Assembly (NCBI RefSeq): GCF_010894405.1
Contig: NZ_JAAIYA010000016.1
Location: 212,830 to 276,829 of the forward strand
Origin: Pyxidicoccus caerfyrddinensis
GTDB taxonomy: Bacteria > Myxococcota > Myxococcia > Myxococcales > Myxococcaceae
DNA length: 64,000 nucleotides
Direction: 5' to 3'
Every line of letters starts with the position of its first letter. Position 1 is the first letter of the stretch. The translations under genes were made by a program, and so were the position numbers. Shown here in pieces: positions 54,151-62,101 of the stretch. The notes under the pieces were generated by a model that searched no databases, was not told the DNA's origin, and worked only from the letters and a program-made list of their open reading frames with translations.

Positions 54151-55026
54151 ATGGCGACCAGCGACTACGCCCGAATCGAGCAGGCCATCCTCTACCTCGA
54201 CGCCCATGCGCGCGAGCAGCCGTCCCTGGACGACGTCGCCGCGCACGTGGGCCTGAGTCCTTTTCACTTCCAGCGGCTCTTCACGCGCTGGGCGGGCATC
54301 AGTCCCAAGCGCTTCCTCCAGGTGCACACGCTCAGCTCGGCCCGGCGCCTGCTGGCCGAGCGGCGCAGCGTGCTGGACACGTCCTATTCCGTGGGCCTGT
54401 CCGGCGGAGGGCGCCTGCACGAGCTCTTCATCACCCTCACCGCGATGACGCCGGGCGAGTTCAAGCTCGGCGGCGAGGGGCTCACCGTGCGGTACGGCAT
54501 CCACCCGTCGCCCTTCGGTGACTGCCTCATCGCCGCCTGCGAGCGCGGCATCTGCGGCCTGCACTTCCTCACCGGCGAGTCCGAGGAAGAGGCCCTGGCG
54601 TCACTGCGAGCGCAGTGGCCCCGCGCCACCTTCGTGGAGTCGCGCGAGGGCACCGCATCCTGGGCGGAGCGCATCTTCCCCGCCGAGCCTCCGCATGAGC
54701 CCACGCCGCTATCGGTGCTGGTGAAGGGCACGCCCTTCCAGGTGCAGGTGTGGCAGGCGCTGCTGCGCATCTCCCCGGGACAGGTGGCGACGTACGAGGA
54801 CATCGCCCGTGCGATTGGGAATCCCAAGGCGGTGCGCGCGGTGGGCTCGGCGGTGGGGGACAACCCGGTGGCGTTGCTCATCCCCTGTCACCGCGTGCTG
54901 CGCAAGACGGGCGTCTTCGGGGACTACCGCTGGGGCCCGGCGCGCAAGCAGGTGATGCTCGCGTGGGAGTCGCTGCGGTACGGCGCGGAGAACGACGGCG
55001 GAGCGGCGCGGGCCGCGGAAGCCTGA
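54151..55026 (+). CDS. AraC-type/methylguanine methyltransferase fusion (Ada-like)
   Basis: 291 residues. Residues 5 to 105 are an AraC-type DNA-binding domain (SLDDVAAHVGLSPFHFQRLF and LHELFITLTAMTPGEFK). The C-terminal half is an O6-alkylguanine-DNA methyltransferase with the acceptor Cys246 in IPCHRVLRKTG and the recognition helix AVGSAVGDNP. It lacks the N-terminal zinc-finger of E. coli Ada that senses phosphotriesters, so activation must differ. It likely repairs alkylated guanine and regulates repair genes. Eight bases separate it from the convergent Nramp gene. Confidence 0.93.
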   Translation: MATSDYARIEQAILYLDAHAREQPSLDDVAAHVGLSPFHFQRLFTRWAGISPKRFLQVHTLSSARRLLAERRSVLDTSYSVGLSGGGRLHELFITLTAMTPGEFKLGGEGLTVRYGIHPSPFGDCLIAACERGICGLHFLTGESEEEALASLRAQWPRATFVESREGTASWAERIFPAEPPHEPTPLSVLVKGTPFQVQVWQALLRISPGQVATYEDIARAIGNPKAVRAVGSAVGDNPVALLIPCHRVLRKTGVFGDYRWGPARKQVMLAWESLRYGAENDGGAARAAEA

Positions 55027-55033
55027 GCTCCGC

Positions 55034-56323
55034 TCACGGCCGCTGGAGCTTGCGAAGCGCCTCGAGCGCTTCGTCGAGCCCGACGAGGAGGAACAGGAGC
55101 AGCGTGGCGACGAGCGCGGCGTTGATGAGCCAGTTGTTGCGCAGCGCCCCGACCCAGGCCCGCCGGTTGTTCATCCACAGCAGGGTGAAGGCGAGCAGCG
55201 GCATGAACAGCGCGCCCACGATGGCGTAGGCGAGCTGCGCGCGCTGCAAGGGTGCCCACAGCATGGGCAGGGGCACCAGGGCCAGTGCCACGAGGTACAG
55301 GCGCCAGGCCCGCGTGCTCCGCAGTTCCACCTGGCCGGCGGGCTGCTTGCGGTGGATGCGGAGGTAGTCCGCGAAGAGGTAGGGGACACCCTCCCAGACG
55401 CCGAGCAGGCTGGTGAAGACGGCGCCCCAGAACCCGAGGAGGAACAGCCAGTAGCCCGCGGGGCCGATGACCTCACCGAGCCGCTGCGCGAGCAGGTTGG
55501 CCACCTTGAGACCGCTGCCCTCCAGCCGCAGCGTGGAGCCGATGAGCACCATGCCCATGCCGAACAACCCCGTCAGCCCGTAGCCCACGGCGAGGTCGGC
55601 CTGACAGGTCTTCAGCCACTGCGTGCCCTCGCGGCCCTTCTCGCGAATCCAGTAGCCGTACGAGAGCAGCGTCACGGTGCCGCCCACGCCGCCCAGCAGT
55701 CCCAGAATCCAGCCCGCGCCGCCCTTCGGAATGGAGGGGACGACGAGCCCGCGCGCGGCGGCGCCCCAGTCCGGACTCGCGCCCACGGCGGTGAAGAGGA
55801 CGGCGACGAACATCAGGCCGGTGCACGCGGCCATGAGCTTCTCGAAGAGGCGGAAGCCGCCGAACCACACCAGCCCCAGGCCGACGAGCGAGTGCACCAC
55901 GCCCCAGATGCGCCGGGACGTCTCCGCGTCACTGCTCAGCGGCCACAGCGCATCGCCCGCGGCGCCACACGCGGAGATGAGGGCGCCGCCGGTGAAGAAG
56001 CTCCAGCCGAGCAGGTAGATGAAGAAGAGGTAACGCAGGCCCGAGCCGAACCGCGCCCAGCCCTCCAGCACGGTGGTGCCGGTGGCGAGCTGCCAGCGGG
56101 CAATGCCCTCGTTGAGGAACGCCTTCAGCACCGAGCCGAGGAGGGCGGCCCAGAGGATGGACACGCCCACCGTGGAGCCACCGAGGCTGGCGGTGAGCAG
56201 GTCTCCCGCGCCGACGCCCGTGGCGGCCACGAGCATGCCAGGGCCGAAGCGCGCCAGCAGCCCGAGCCGCGCCGGAGTCGCCGTGGCGGGGGACTGCGCG
56301 GGAGGAGGGACGTTGGCGGTCAT
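55034..56323 (-). CDS. atypical Nramp-family transporter
   Basis: 429 residues, about eleven membrane helices in the Nramp fold. The first helix has GPGMLVAATGVGAGDLLTAS where metal-transporting members have DPGN, and the helix 6 MPH motif is not apparent, replaced by GTVTLLSYGYW. Such variants are linked to magnesium or other non-transition-metal substrates in studied branches, but the ion is unknown here. It ends eight bases from the Ada-like gene and is separated by 56 bases from the following SDR gene. Confidence 0.85.
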   Translation of the reverse strand: MTANVPPPAQSPATATPARLGLLARFGPGMLVAATGVGAGDLLTASLGGSTVGVSILWAALLGSVLKAFLNEGIARWQLATGTTVLEGWARFGSGLRYLFFIYLLGWSFFTGGALISACGAAGDALWPLSSDAETSRRIWGVVHSLVGLGLVWFGGFRLFEKLMAACTGLMFVAVLFTAVGASPDWGAAARGLVVPSIPKGGAGWILGLLGGVGGTVTLLSYGYWIREKGREGTQWLKTCQADLAVGYGLTGLFGMGMVLIGSTLRLEGSGLKVANLLAQRLGEVIGPAGYWLFLLGFWGAVFTSLLGVWEGVPYLFADYLRIHRKQPAGQVELRSTRAWRLYLVALALVPLPMLWAPLQRAQLAYAIVGALFMPLLAFTLLWMNNRRAWVGALRNNWLINAALVATLLLFLLVGLDEALEALRKLQRP

Positions 56324-56379
56324 GAGGAGCGGGGAACGCTAGCGGCCCCTTCACCGTGAGGCCAGCGGCTCTCGCCGCC

Positions 56380-57126
56380 TCAAGACATCCGTGCCACAAG
56401 CCTGAGCGGCAGGTTGCGCAGGAGGAAGCCCACCGCAGCCCACGGCCAGCCCGGCACGTAGGCCTTCACCGGCTCGCGCTCAATCGCCTTCACCAGCGCG
56501 CGCGAGCCCTTCTCGGAGTCCACGGCGAACGGGAGGTTCTTCGCCCCCGCGTTCAGCTCCGTGTGGATGTAGCCGGGGTAGATGGTGGTGACCTGGATGC
56601 GCGTGCCGAGCAATTCGGCGCGGATGCCCTCCGTCAGCGTGGCGAGGCCGGCCTTCGTCGCGGCGTACGCCGTCAGGTGCTTGGGCAGCCCGCGCATGGC
56701 GCTCATGGAGGAAATCGTCACCAGGTGCCCCTGGCCCTGCTTGCGCAGGATGCCCACCGCCGCCTCGCACTGCGCGAGCGCGGCGACGAAGTTCGTCTGC
56801 GCCGTCTGCACGTTGGTGGCGAAGTGGCCGGTGCCAATGCGCTTCCCCTGGCCGACGCCCGCGTTGACGATGATGCGGTCCAGGCTGCCGAATTCCTGCG
56901 TGAAGGCGTCGAACACGCTGAACACCTGCGCGTGGTCATTCACGTCCAGCGCCCGCACGGAGATGGTGATACCCGGGTGCTTCTGGAGCAGCTCCGCCTT
57001 GAGCGCGTCCAGCCGCTCGGTGCGGCGCGCGCAGAGGGCGAGGTTGCGTCCCAGGGCGGCGAACTCGCGCGCCATGCCCTCGCCCAGGCCGGAGCTGGCG
57101 CCGGTAATCAGGATGTTCTTTCGCAT
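56380..57126 (-). CDS. short-chain dehydrogenase/reductase
   Basis: 248 residues: ILITGASSGLGEGMAREFAALG, NAGVGQGKRIG, ISSMSAMRG and YAATKAGLATLTEG with catalytic Ser, Tyr, Lys. YPGYIHTELN follows the substrate region. It is the last of five genes in a tight minus-strand operon (12 bases after the phosphatase). It could oxidise or reduce a hydroxyl intermediate of the pathway. Confidence 0.9.
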   Translation of the reverse strand: MRKNILITGASSGLGEGMAREFAALGRNLALCARRTERLDALKAELLQKHPGITISVRALDVNDHAQVFSVFDAFTQEFGSLDRIIVNAGVGQGKRIGTGHFATNVQTAQTNFVAALAQCEAAVGILRKQGQGHLVTISSMSAMRGLPKHLTAYAATKAGLATLTEGIRAELLGTRIQVTTIYPGYIHTELNAGAKNLPFAVDSEKGSRALVKAIEREPVKAYVPGWPWAAVGFLLRNLPLRLVARMS

Positions 57127-57138
57127 GGGGGGCTGCCC

Positions 57139-57831
57139 TCAGCGGTAGGTGAGGAGGGCACGCTGCGCGCCCTCGAAGTGGCCGTGCTCGTTGAGCGTGG
57201 ACAGGAACCGGGTGCGCTCGCTGTAGACGACCTTGGTGACGCCGCAGTTCGCCAGGGCCGTGTTGAGGCGGAAGGCGTGCTCGTCCGGAATGCGCAGCAG
57301 GTCCTGGCAGATGGCCGTAATCGGGCCGCCGGAGGTGAAGACCAGCGCTGTCTTCGACGCGCCCAGCTCGAGGATGAGCTCGTCGAGCGCCCGGATGCAG
57401 CGGTCCCGGAACGTGGGCCAGGGCTCGGCGTACTCGTCATCGTGCCGGCCGCTCACCCATCGGGCCACGGCCTCCGTGAACAGCTCCTGGAACGCACGGC
57501 GCGGCTCCGGCGCCCCGGCGATGTCCTGCATCAGCAGCGTGCGGTCCGCGTAGCGCGGCGCGTGGCGGACGATGAGCGCGTCGAGGTCGAACTCGTCGAA
57601 GGCCGCCAGGCGCTTGGGGCTGGCCTCCACCTTGAGCGCGGCGAGGCACGCGTCGGCCGTCTGTCGGTGGCGCGCCAGCGTGCCCGTGACGACGGCATCC
57701 ACGCGCGGCAGCCGGGAACGCAGCGTCTCCCCGAGCACCCGCGACTGCGCCACGCCCGTCTCCGAGAGCTGGTCATAGTCCGCGGCCCCGAAAGAGGCCT
57801 GCCCATGGCGGACGAGGTACACCACGCCCAT
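57139..57831 (-). CDS. histidine phosphatase family protein
   Basis: 230 residues of the phosphoglycerate-mutase-like fold. The phospho-His motif is LVRHGQASFG near the N-terminus (RHG), with an Arg in TGTLARHRQTADACL, Glu/Asp in AFDEFDLDALI and a second His candidate in the SGGPITAICQDL region. Its ATG overlaps the stop of the kinase-like gene by one base (TGATG), strong coupling. A phosphatase beside an APH-type kinase is notable because it could reverse or complete the same phosphate step. Confidence 0.92.
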   Translation of the reverse strand: MGVVYLVRHGQASFGAADYDQLSETGVAQSRVLGETLRSRLPRVDAVVTGTLARHRQTADACLAALKVEASPKRLAAFDEFDLDALIVRHAPRYADRTLLMQDIAGAPEPRRAFQELFTEAVARWVSGRHDDEYAEPWPTFRDRCIRALDELILELGASKTALVFTSGGPITAICQDLLRIPDEHAFRLNTALANCGVTKVVYSERTRFLSTLNEHGHFEGAQRALLTYR

Positions 57832-58907
57832 CAGCGAGCTCCCTTCGTGCGGATGAGCCGCTCACAGCGCAGGCCGAGGTAGTTGGCCAGCACCCAGAAG
57901 TTCTTGAACGTCGGGTTGCGCGTCTGCTTGTGGTGATAGCGGTAGTAGATCTGCTGGATGATGACCACGAGCCGGAACAGGCCGTAGACCTCGTAGAAGG
58001 TCCAGTTGCCCGGCTTCAGCTTCATCTTGTCGAGGTAGTACTCCACCACCTCCTCGCGCCGGAGCATGCCGGGCAGGTGCGTGGGCTGGCGCCGCGTCAT
58101 CCGCATCATGAAGTTGTCATCCGCTTGGACCCAGTAGGCCAGGGCGTTGCCCAGGTCCATCAGCGGGTCGCCCAGCGTGGCCATCTCCCAGTCGAGCACG
58201 CCGATGACGCGCGTGGGCTCGCTCGCATCGAGCACCACGTTGTCGAAGCGCCAGTCATTGTGGATGACGCAGGTGGCGACGTCGTCCGGCGTGTGGGCCT
58301 TGAGCCAGTCGCGCACGTACTTGAAGCTCAGGACGTTCCAGGTGCGGGCCTTCTCGTAGCGGTCGGACCAGCCCTCAATCTGCCGCTTCGGGTAGCCCGG
58401 CCCCTTGCCCAGTGACGACAGCCCCACGGCCGCTGCGTCCACCTGGTGCAACTCCACCAGCTTGTCGATGACGTTGAGGCACAGCTGCCGCGTGGTGGCC
58501 TTGTCGAGCTGCAGCCCGCGCGGCATGTGCTTGCGCGGGATGATGCCCTCGATGCGCTCCATGACGTAGAAGTCCGAGCCGATGACGGACGCGTCCTGGC
58601 ACAGGCCCACCATGCTGGGCACGGCCGGGTAGGCCGGCTTCAGGGCCTGCTGGACGTTGTACTCGCGGGCCATGTCGTGCGCGGACTTCGCCTTCGTCCC
58701 CGACGGAGGCCGGCGCAGGATGAGGTCCCGGTTCGGGTACTTCAGCCGGTACGTCCAGTTCGAGGCGCCGCCCGAGTATTGGGTGATTTCCGGCGTGCCT
58801 TCCAGCGAGGGGACGCGGGCCTTGAGCCATGCATCCACGGCGGAGACGTTCAGCTCCTCGCCGGGGCGGACGGCGCCGGACGGGTCGATGGGGGTGGTGG
58901 AAGGCAT
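57831..58907 (-). CDS. APH-like phosphotransferase (ACAD11/LvaA-type kinase)
   Basis: 358 residues. The aminoglycoside-phosphotransferase fold shows QYSGGASNWTYRLKYPNRDLILRRPPSG (nucleotide region), CVIHNDWRFDNVVLDASEPTRVIGVLDWEMATLGDPLMDLG with catalytic Asp and the DWE metal motif. This is the form found fused to acyl-CoA dehydrogenase in human ACAD10/ACAD11 and as LvaA in levulinate catabolism, where it phosphorylates 4-hydroxyacyl-CoA. It sits 15 bases downstream of an SDR and one gene from an acyl-CoA dehydrogenase, as in those systems. Confidence 0.9.
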   Translation of the reverse strand: MPSTTPIDPSGAVRPGEELNVSAVDAWLKARVPSLEGTPEITQYSGGASNWTYRLKYPNRDLILRRPPSGTKAKSAHDMAREYNVQQALKPAYPAVPSMVGLCQDASVIGSDFYVMERIEGIIPRKHMPRGLQLDKATTRQLCLNVIDKLVELHQVDAAAVGLSSLGKGPGYPKRQIEGWSDRYEKARTWNVLSFKYVRDWLKAHTPDDVATCVIHNDWRFDNVVLDASEPTRVIGVLDWEMATLGDPLMDLGNALAYWVQADDNFMMRMTRRQPTHLPGMLRREEVVEYYLDKMKLKPGNWTFYEVYGLFRLVVIIQQIYYRYHHKQTRNPTFKNFWVLANYLGLRCERLIRTKGAR

Positions 58908-58922
58908 GACGCGTTCTCTCCC

Positions 58923-59741
58923 TCAGGTCGTCGGTGCGGGGCCGGGACGCGGGCGCATCCGGGCGGTGCTCTTGCGCATGACCCTGGCGTAGATACCGCG
59001 CGGAAGGAAGCGCTTCATCAACCAGGCCCTGCGGCCCTCCGCGTGGGACAGGACGTAGAACCGCCGCTTCTCCACCGCCTGGAAGACGTCATTGGCCACG
59101 TCGTCCGCGGTGATGGCCGAGCGCTCCAAGAGCCGCGCCATGGTGGCCCCCAGCCGCGGGTCCGTGGTGCGCAGCGAGTCACCCAGGTTCGTTTTGAAGA
59201 ACGACGGGCACACCACGCTGACGCCGATGTTCGCCTCCGCCAGCTCGTTGTGCAGCGTCTCCGACAGCGACACGACGGCCGCCTTGGTGGCGTTGTAGCT
59301 GCTCATCATCGGCACATCGAGCAGGCCCGCCATGGAGGCGACGTTGACGAAGTGTCCGTGGCCCTGCCGGCGGAACAGGGGAGTGAAGACCTTGCAGCCC
59401 CGCACCACGCCCAGCAGGTTGATGTCGATGATCCACCGCCAGTCGTCGATGGACACGTCCTCGATGGCGCCGGCCTGGGCGACGCCCGCGTTGTTCACCA
59501 CCACGTCCACGCCGCCCCAGCGGGACTGGAGCGTCTCCGCGGCGGCGCGCAGGTCCTCCTCGCGCGTCACGTCGCAGCGCAGGAAGTGCCCGTCACTGCC
59601 CAGGGCGGCCAGGGTCTCCGCGCCCCGGGCGTCGTTGAGGTCGGCGATGCAGACCTTCCACCCCGCGCGCGCGAAGCGCAGGGCCATGGCCTTGCCGAGT
59701 CCGCTGGCGCCACCGGTGATGAAGATGCGCTGGTCGGCCAT
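58923..59741 (-). CDS. short-chain dehydrogenase/reductase (LvaD-like position)
   Basis: 272 residues, with IFITGGASGLGKAMALRFARAG, NNAGVAQAGAI, VASMAGLLDVP and YNATKAAVVSLSETLHNEL. The C-terminus is basic and Arg/Pro-rich (MRKSTARMRPRP). It lies five bases after the dehydrogenase gene and 15 bases before the kinase gene. The SDRs in this operon may act on the hydroxyacyl intermediate, as LvaD does, but the substrate is not known. Confidence 0.9.
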   Translation of the reverse strand: MADQRIFITGGASGLGKAMALRFARAGWKVCIADLNDARGAETLAALGSDGHFLRCDVTREEDLRAAAETLQSRWGGVDVVVNNAGVAQAGAIEDVSIDDWRWIIDINLLGVVRGCKVFTPLFRRQGHGHFVNVASMAGLLDVPMMSSYNATKAAVVSLSETLHNELAEANIGVSVVCPSFFKTNLGDSLRTTDPRLGATMARLLERSAITADDVANDVFQAVEKRRFYVLSHAEGRRAWLMKRFLPRGIYARVMRKSTARMRPRPGPAPTT

Positions 59742-59746
59742 GGCGT

Positions 59747-60982
59747 TCAGCTCCGGGAGTGGCCGCGCTTCGCCAGCTCGATGCGGGCGATGAGCCCCTT
59801 GTGGACCTCGTCCGGGCCGTCCGCGAGCCGCAGGGTGCGCGCCTGCGCGAAGAAGCCCGACAGCATGGTGTCCTGGGACACGCCCGCGCCGCCGTGAATC
59901 TGGATGGCGTCGTCCACCACCTTCTGCAGCACGTTGGGCGCGGCGACCTTGATGGCGGAAATCTCCGTCATCGCCCCGAGTGCGCCGACCTGGTCCATCT
60001 TCCACGCGGCATAGAGCGTCAGCAGGCGCGCTTGGTCGATGGCGACGCGGGCCTCGGCGACGCGCTCGCGGTTGCCGCCCAGGTTGAGCAGCTGCTTGCC
60101 GAAGGCGGTGCGCTTCATGCCCCGGTCAATCATCAGCTCCAGCGCCTTCTCCGCCGCGCCGAGGCAGCGCATGCAGTGGTGGATGCGGCCGGGGCCGAGC
60201 CGTCCCTGGGCAATCTCGAAGCCCATGCCGGGGCCCGAGATGATGTTGGACACGGGCACGCGCACGTTGTCGAAGTGCACCTCGCCGTGGCCATGCGGGG
60301 CGTCGTAATCGCCGAACACGGGCAGCATGCGCTGGATGTTGACGCCCTTGGCGTCCATGGGGACCAGCACCATGGAGTGCTGGTGGTGGCGGTCGCCCCC
60401 GGTGTCGGGCGTGCGGGCCATGAAGATGATGACCTTCGCGTTCGGGTGGCCCAGGCCGGAAGACCACCACTTGCCGCCGTTGAGGACGACATCCTTGCCG
60501 TCCACGACGGCGGTGGCCTGCATGTTGGTGGCGTCCGACGAGGCCACCTCGGGCTCCGTCATGCAGAACACCGAGCGGATTTCACCCGCGAGCAGCGGGG
60601 TGAGCCAGCGCGCCTTCTGCTCCTCGGAGCCGTACTTCCAGAGCACCTCCATGTTGCCGGTGTCCGGAGCGCTGCAGTTGAAGACCTCGGGGGCGATGAA
60701 GCTGCGGCCCATCTCCTCGGCCAGCGGCGCGTACTCGAGGACGGTGAGGCCCGCGCCGAGCTTCGCGTCGGGCAGGAAGAGGTTCCACAGCCCTTCCGCC
60801 TTCGCGCGGGCCTTCAGTTCCTCCATCACCGCCGGCACCTTCCACGTCTTCCAGTCGCCGCCGTGGCAGGTGGCATTGACCTCCTCGCGGTAGCGGGCCT
60901 CGACCGGGTCGACGTGCTCGCGCATGAACCGCTTGATGCGCTCCAGGTAGTCCTTGGTTCGGGCGCTCGGCTCGAAGTCCAT
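59747..60982 (-). CDS. acyl-CoA dehydrogenase (ACAD11/LvaC-type)
   Basis: 411 residues. FAD fold with FCMTEPEVASSDATNMQATA, NGGKWWSSGLGHPNAKVIIFMA, RTAFGKQLLNLGGN and, near the end, DDAIQIHGGAGVSQDT and LADGPDEVHKGLIARIEL. The last segment, with DGPDEVH, and the WWSSG loop match the dehydrogenase half of ACAD11-type enzymes, not the classical YEGT type. First gene of the operon, preceded by GGAGGAGG. Faces the LysR gene with an 81-base intergenic region. Confidence 0.93.
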   Translation of the reverse strand: MDFEPSARTKDYLERIKRFMREHVDPVEARYREEVNATCHGGDWKTWKVPAVMEELKARAKAEGLWNLFLPDAKLGAGLTVLEYAPLAEEMGRSFIAPEVFNCSAPDTGNMEVLWKYGSEEQKARWLTPLLAGEIRSVFCMTEPEVASSDATNMQATAVVDGKDVVLNGGKWWSSGLGHPNAKVIIFMARTPDTGGDRHHQHSMVLVPMDAKGVNIQRMLPVFGDYDAPHGHGEVHFDNVRVPVSNIISGPGMGFEIAQGRLGPGRIHHCMRCLGAAEKALELMIDRGMKRTAFGKQLLNLGGNRERVAEARVAIDQARLLTLYAAWKMDQVGALGAMTEISAIKVAAPNVLQKVVDDAIQIHGGAGVSQDTMLSGFFAQARTLRLADGPDEVHKGLIARIELAKRGHSRS

Positions 60983-61063
60983 CGCGGGTCCTCCTCCAGC
61001 TTGGTTGCCCCATCCTCCGTATCCGGCCTTGATGCATCCAGTGAATGTTGGTCATGTGTTCCC
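60983..61063. promoter_or_regulatory. divergent promoter region between the operon and LysR
   Basis: Both the dehydrogenase operon and the LysR gene start from this 81-base gap. The segment near 61030-61055 (TTGATGCATCCAGTGAATG) is AT-richer than the surroundings and contains a T-N11-A arrangement of the kind LysR regulators use. The exact site is not certain. Confidence 0.4.
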
Positions 61064-61990
61064 ATGAACCCAGTTCAGGATTCCGCCCGGCTGGCACGGC
61101 TGGACCTCAACCTCTTCCGGGTGTTCGACGTGGTGCTCCGGGAGCGGAGCCTCACCCGGGCTGCGGAGGTCCTCTTCCTCAGTCAGTCGGCGGTGAGCCA
61201 TGCGCTCGCCCGCCTGAGGGACCAGATGGGGGAGCCGCTCTTCGTGCGCGAGGGTCGGGGCGTGGCGCCCACGCCCTTCGCGGAGCGGCTGGCGCCGGAG
61301 ATTCGCGAGGCGCTCGCGCTGCTCGACGGCGCAGTGCACCACACCCGCGGCTTCGAGCCCCGGCGCGACGTGGGCCACTTCACGCTCGCGATGAATGACC
61401 TGCTGGAACCGTCCATCCTCCCGCACCTCGTGGCGCGCCTGCGCGAGCGGGCTCCCGAGGCGCGTGTCGCCAGCGTCCGGTTGGACCGGGCCCGGCTGGA
61501 GCGAGACCTCGCGTCGGGGCGGTTGGACTTGTCCGTCGACGTGGAGCAGCCGACGGGCGCGGACCTGCGGCAGGCCCCGCTGCTGCGCGACACCTTCTGC
61601 GTGGTGAGCCGGCGGCGGCGCAGGCTGGACGTAGCGGCATACATGGCCGCACGGCATGTCACCCGGTCCTCGCGCCGCACGGGGCTCGCCGTGGAGGACC
61701 TGGTGCTCAGCCGCCTGGGCTACCAGCGCGAAGTCACGGTGCGCTGCCAGCACTACGAGGCCGCCTTCCACATCGTCTCCGGCTCCGACCTGCTCCTCAC
61801 CATGCCCCGGCGCCGCGCGGAGGCGCTGCACTCGCTCCTGGGCAATCACATCCTGCCCATGCCTCTGGCCCTCCCGCCGCTGGAGCTGCACCTCTATTGG
61901 CACCGGCAGTCGGACTCGGAGCCGCGCAACAAGTGGCTGCGCTCGGAGTTGCTGGCGCTCGCGGGTGAGCTGGGGAAGCGGGCGCGGTAG
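61064..61990 (+). CDS. LysR-family transcriptional regulator
   Basis: 308 residues. The winged-helix N-terminal domain is LDLNLFRVFDVVLRERSLTRAAEVLFLSQSAVSHALARLRDQMGEPLFVREG. The effector domain follows, with LTMPRRRAEALHSLLGNH and a NodD/LinR-like ending ELHLYWHRQSDSEPRNKWLR. Starting ATG 61064 gives the standard length; the same frame stays open a long way upstream on the antisense of the dehydrogenase. Divergent LysR genes usually control the neighbouring operon, here the 4-hydroxyacyl-CoA-like genes. Confidence 0.93.
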   Translation: MNPVQDSARLARLDLNLFRVFDVVLRERSLTRAAEVLFLSQSAVSHALARLRDQMGEPLFVREGRGVAPTPFAERLAPEIREALALLDGAVHHTRGFEPRRDVGHFTLAMNDLLEPSILPHLVARLRERAPEARVASVRLDRARLERDLASGRLDLSVDVEQPTGADLRQAPLLRDTFCVVSRRRRRLDVAAYMAARHVTRSSRRTGLAVEDLVLSRLGYQREVTVRCQHYEAAFHIVSGSDLLLTMPRRRAEALHSLLGNHILPMPLALPPLELHLYWHRQSDSEPRNKWLRSELLALAGELGKRAR

Positions 61991-62101
61991 CGTTGGGCTC
62001 GCACCGGCGGCGGTGCCCGCAGTGACAGGCAGTCGAAGCCGGGCGTGTCGGCGAATACTCCGGTTCCCTGCGGGCCCGCACCCGGGCAAGGATTCGCGTC
62101 C

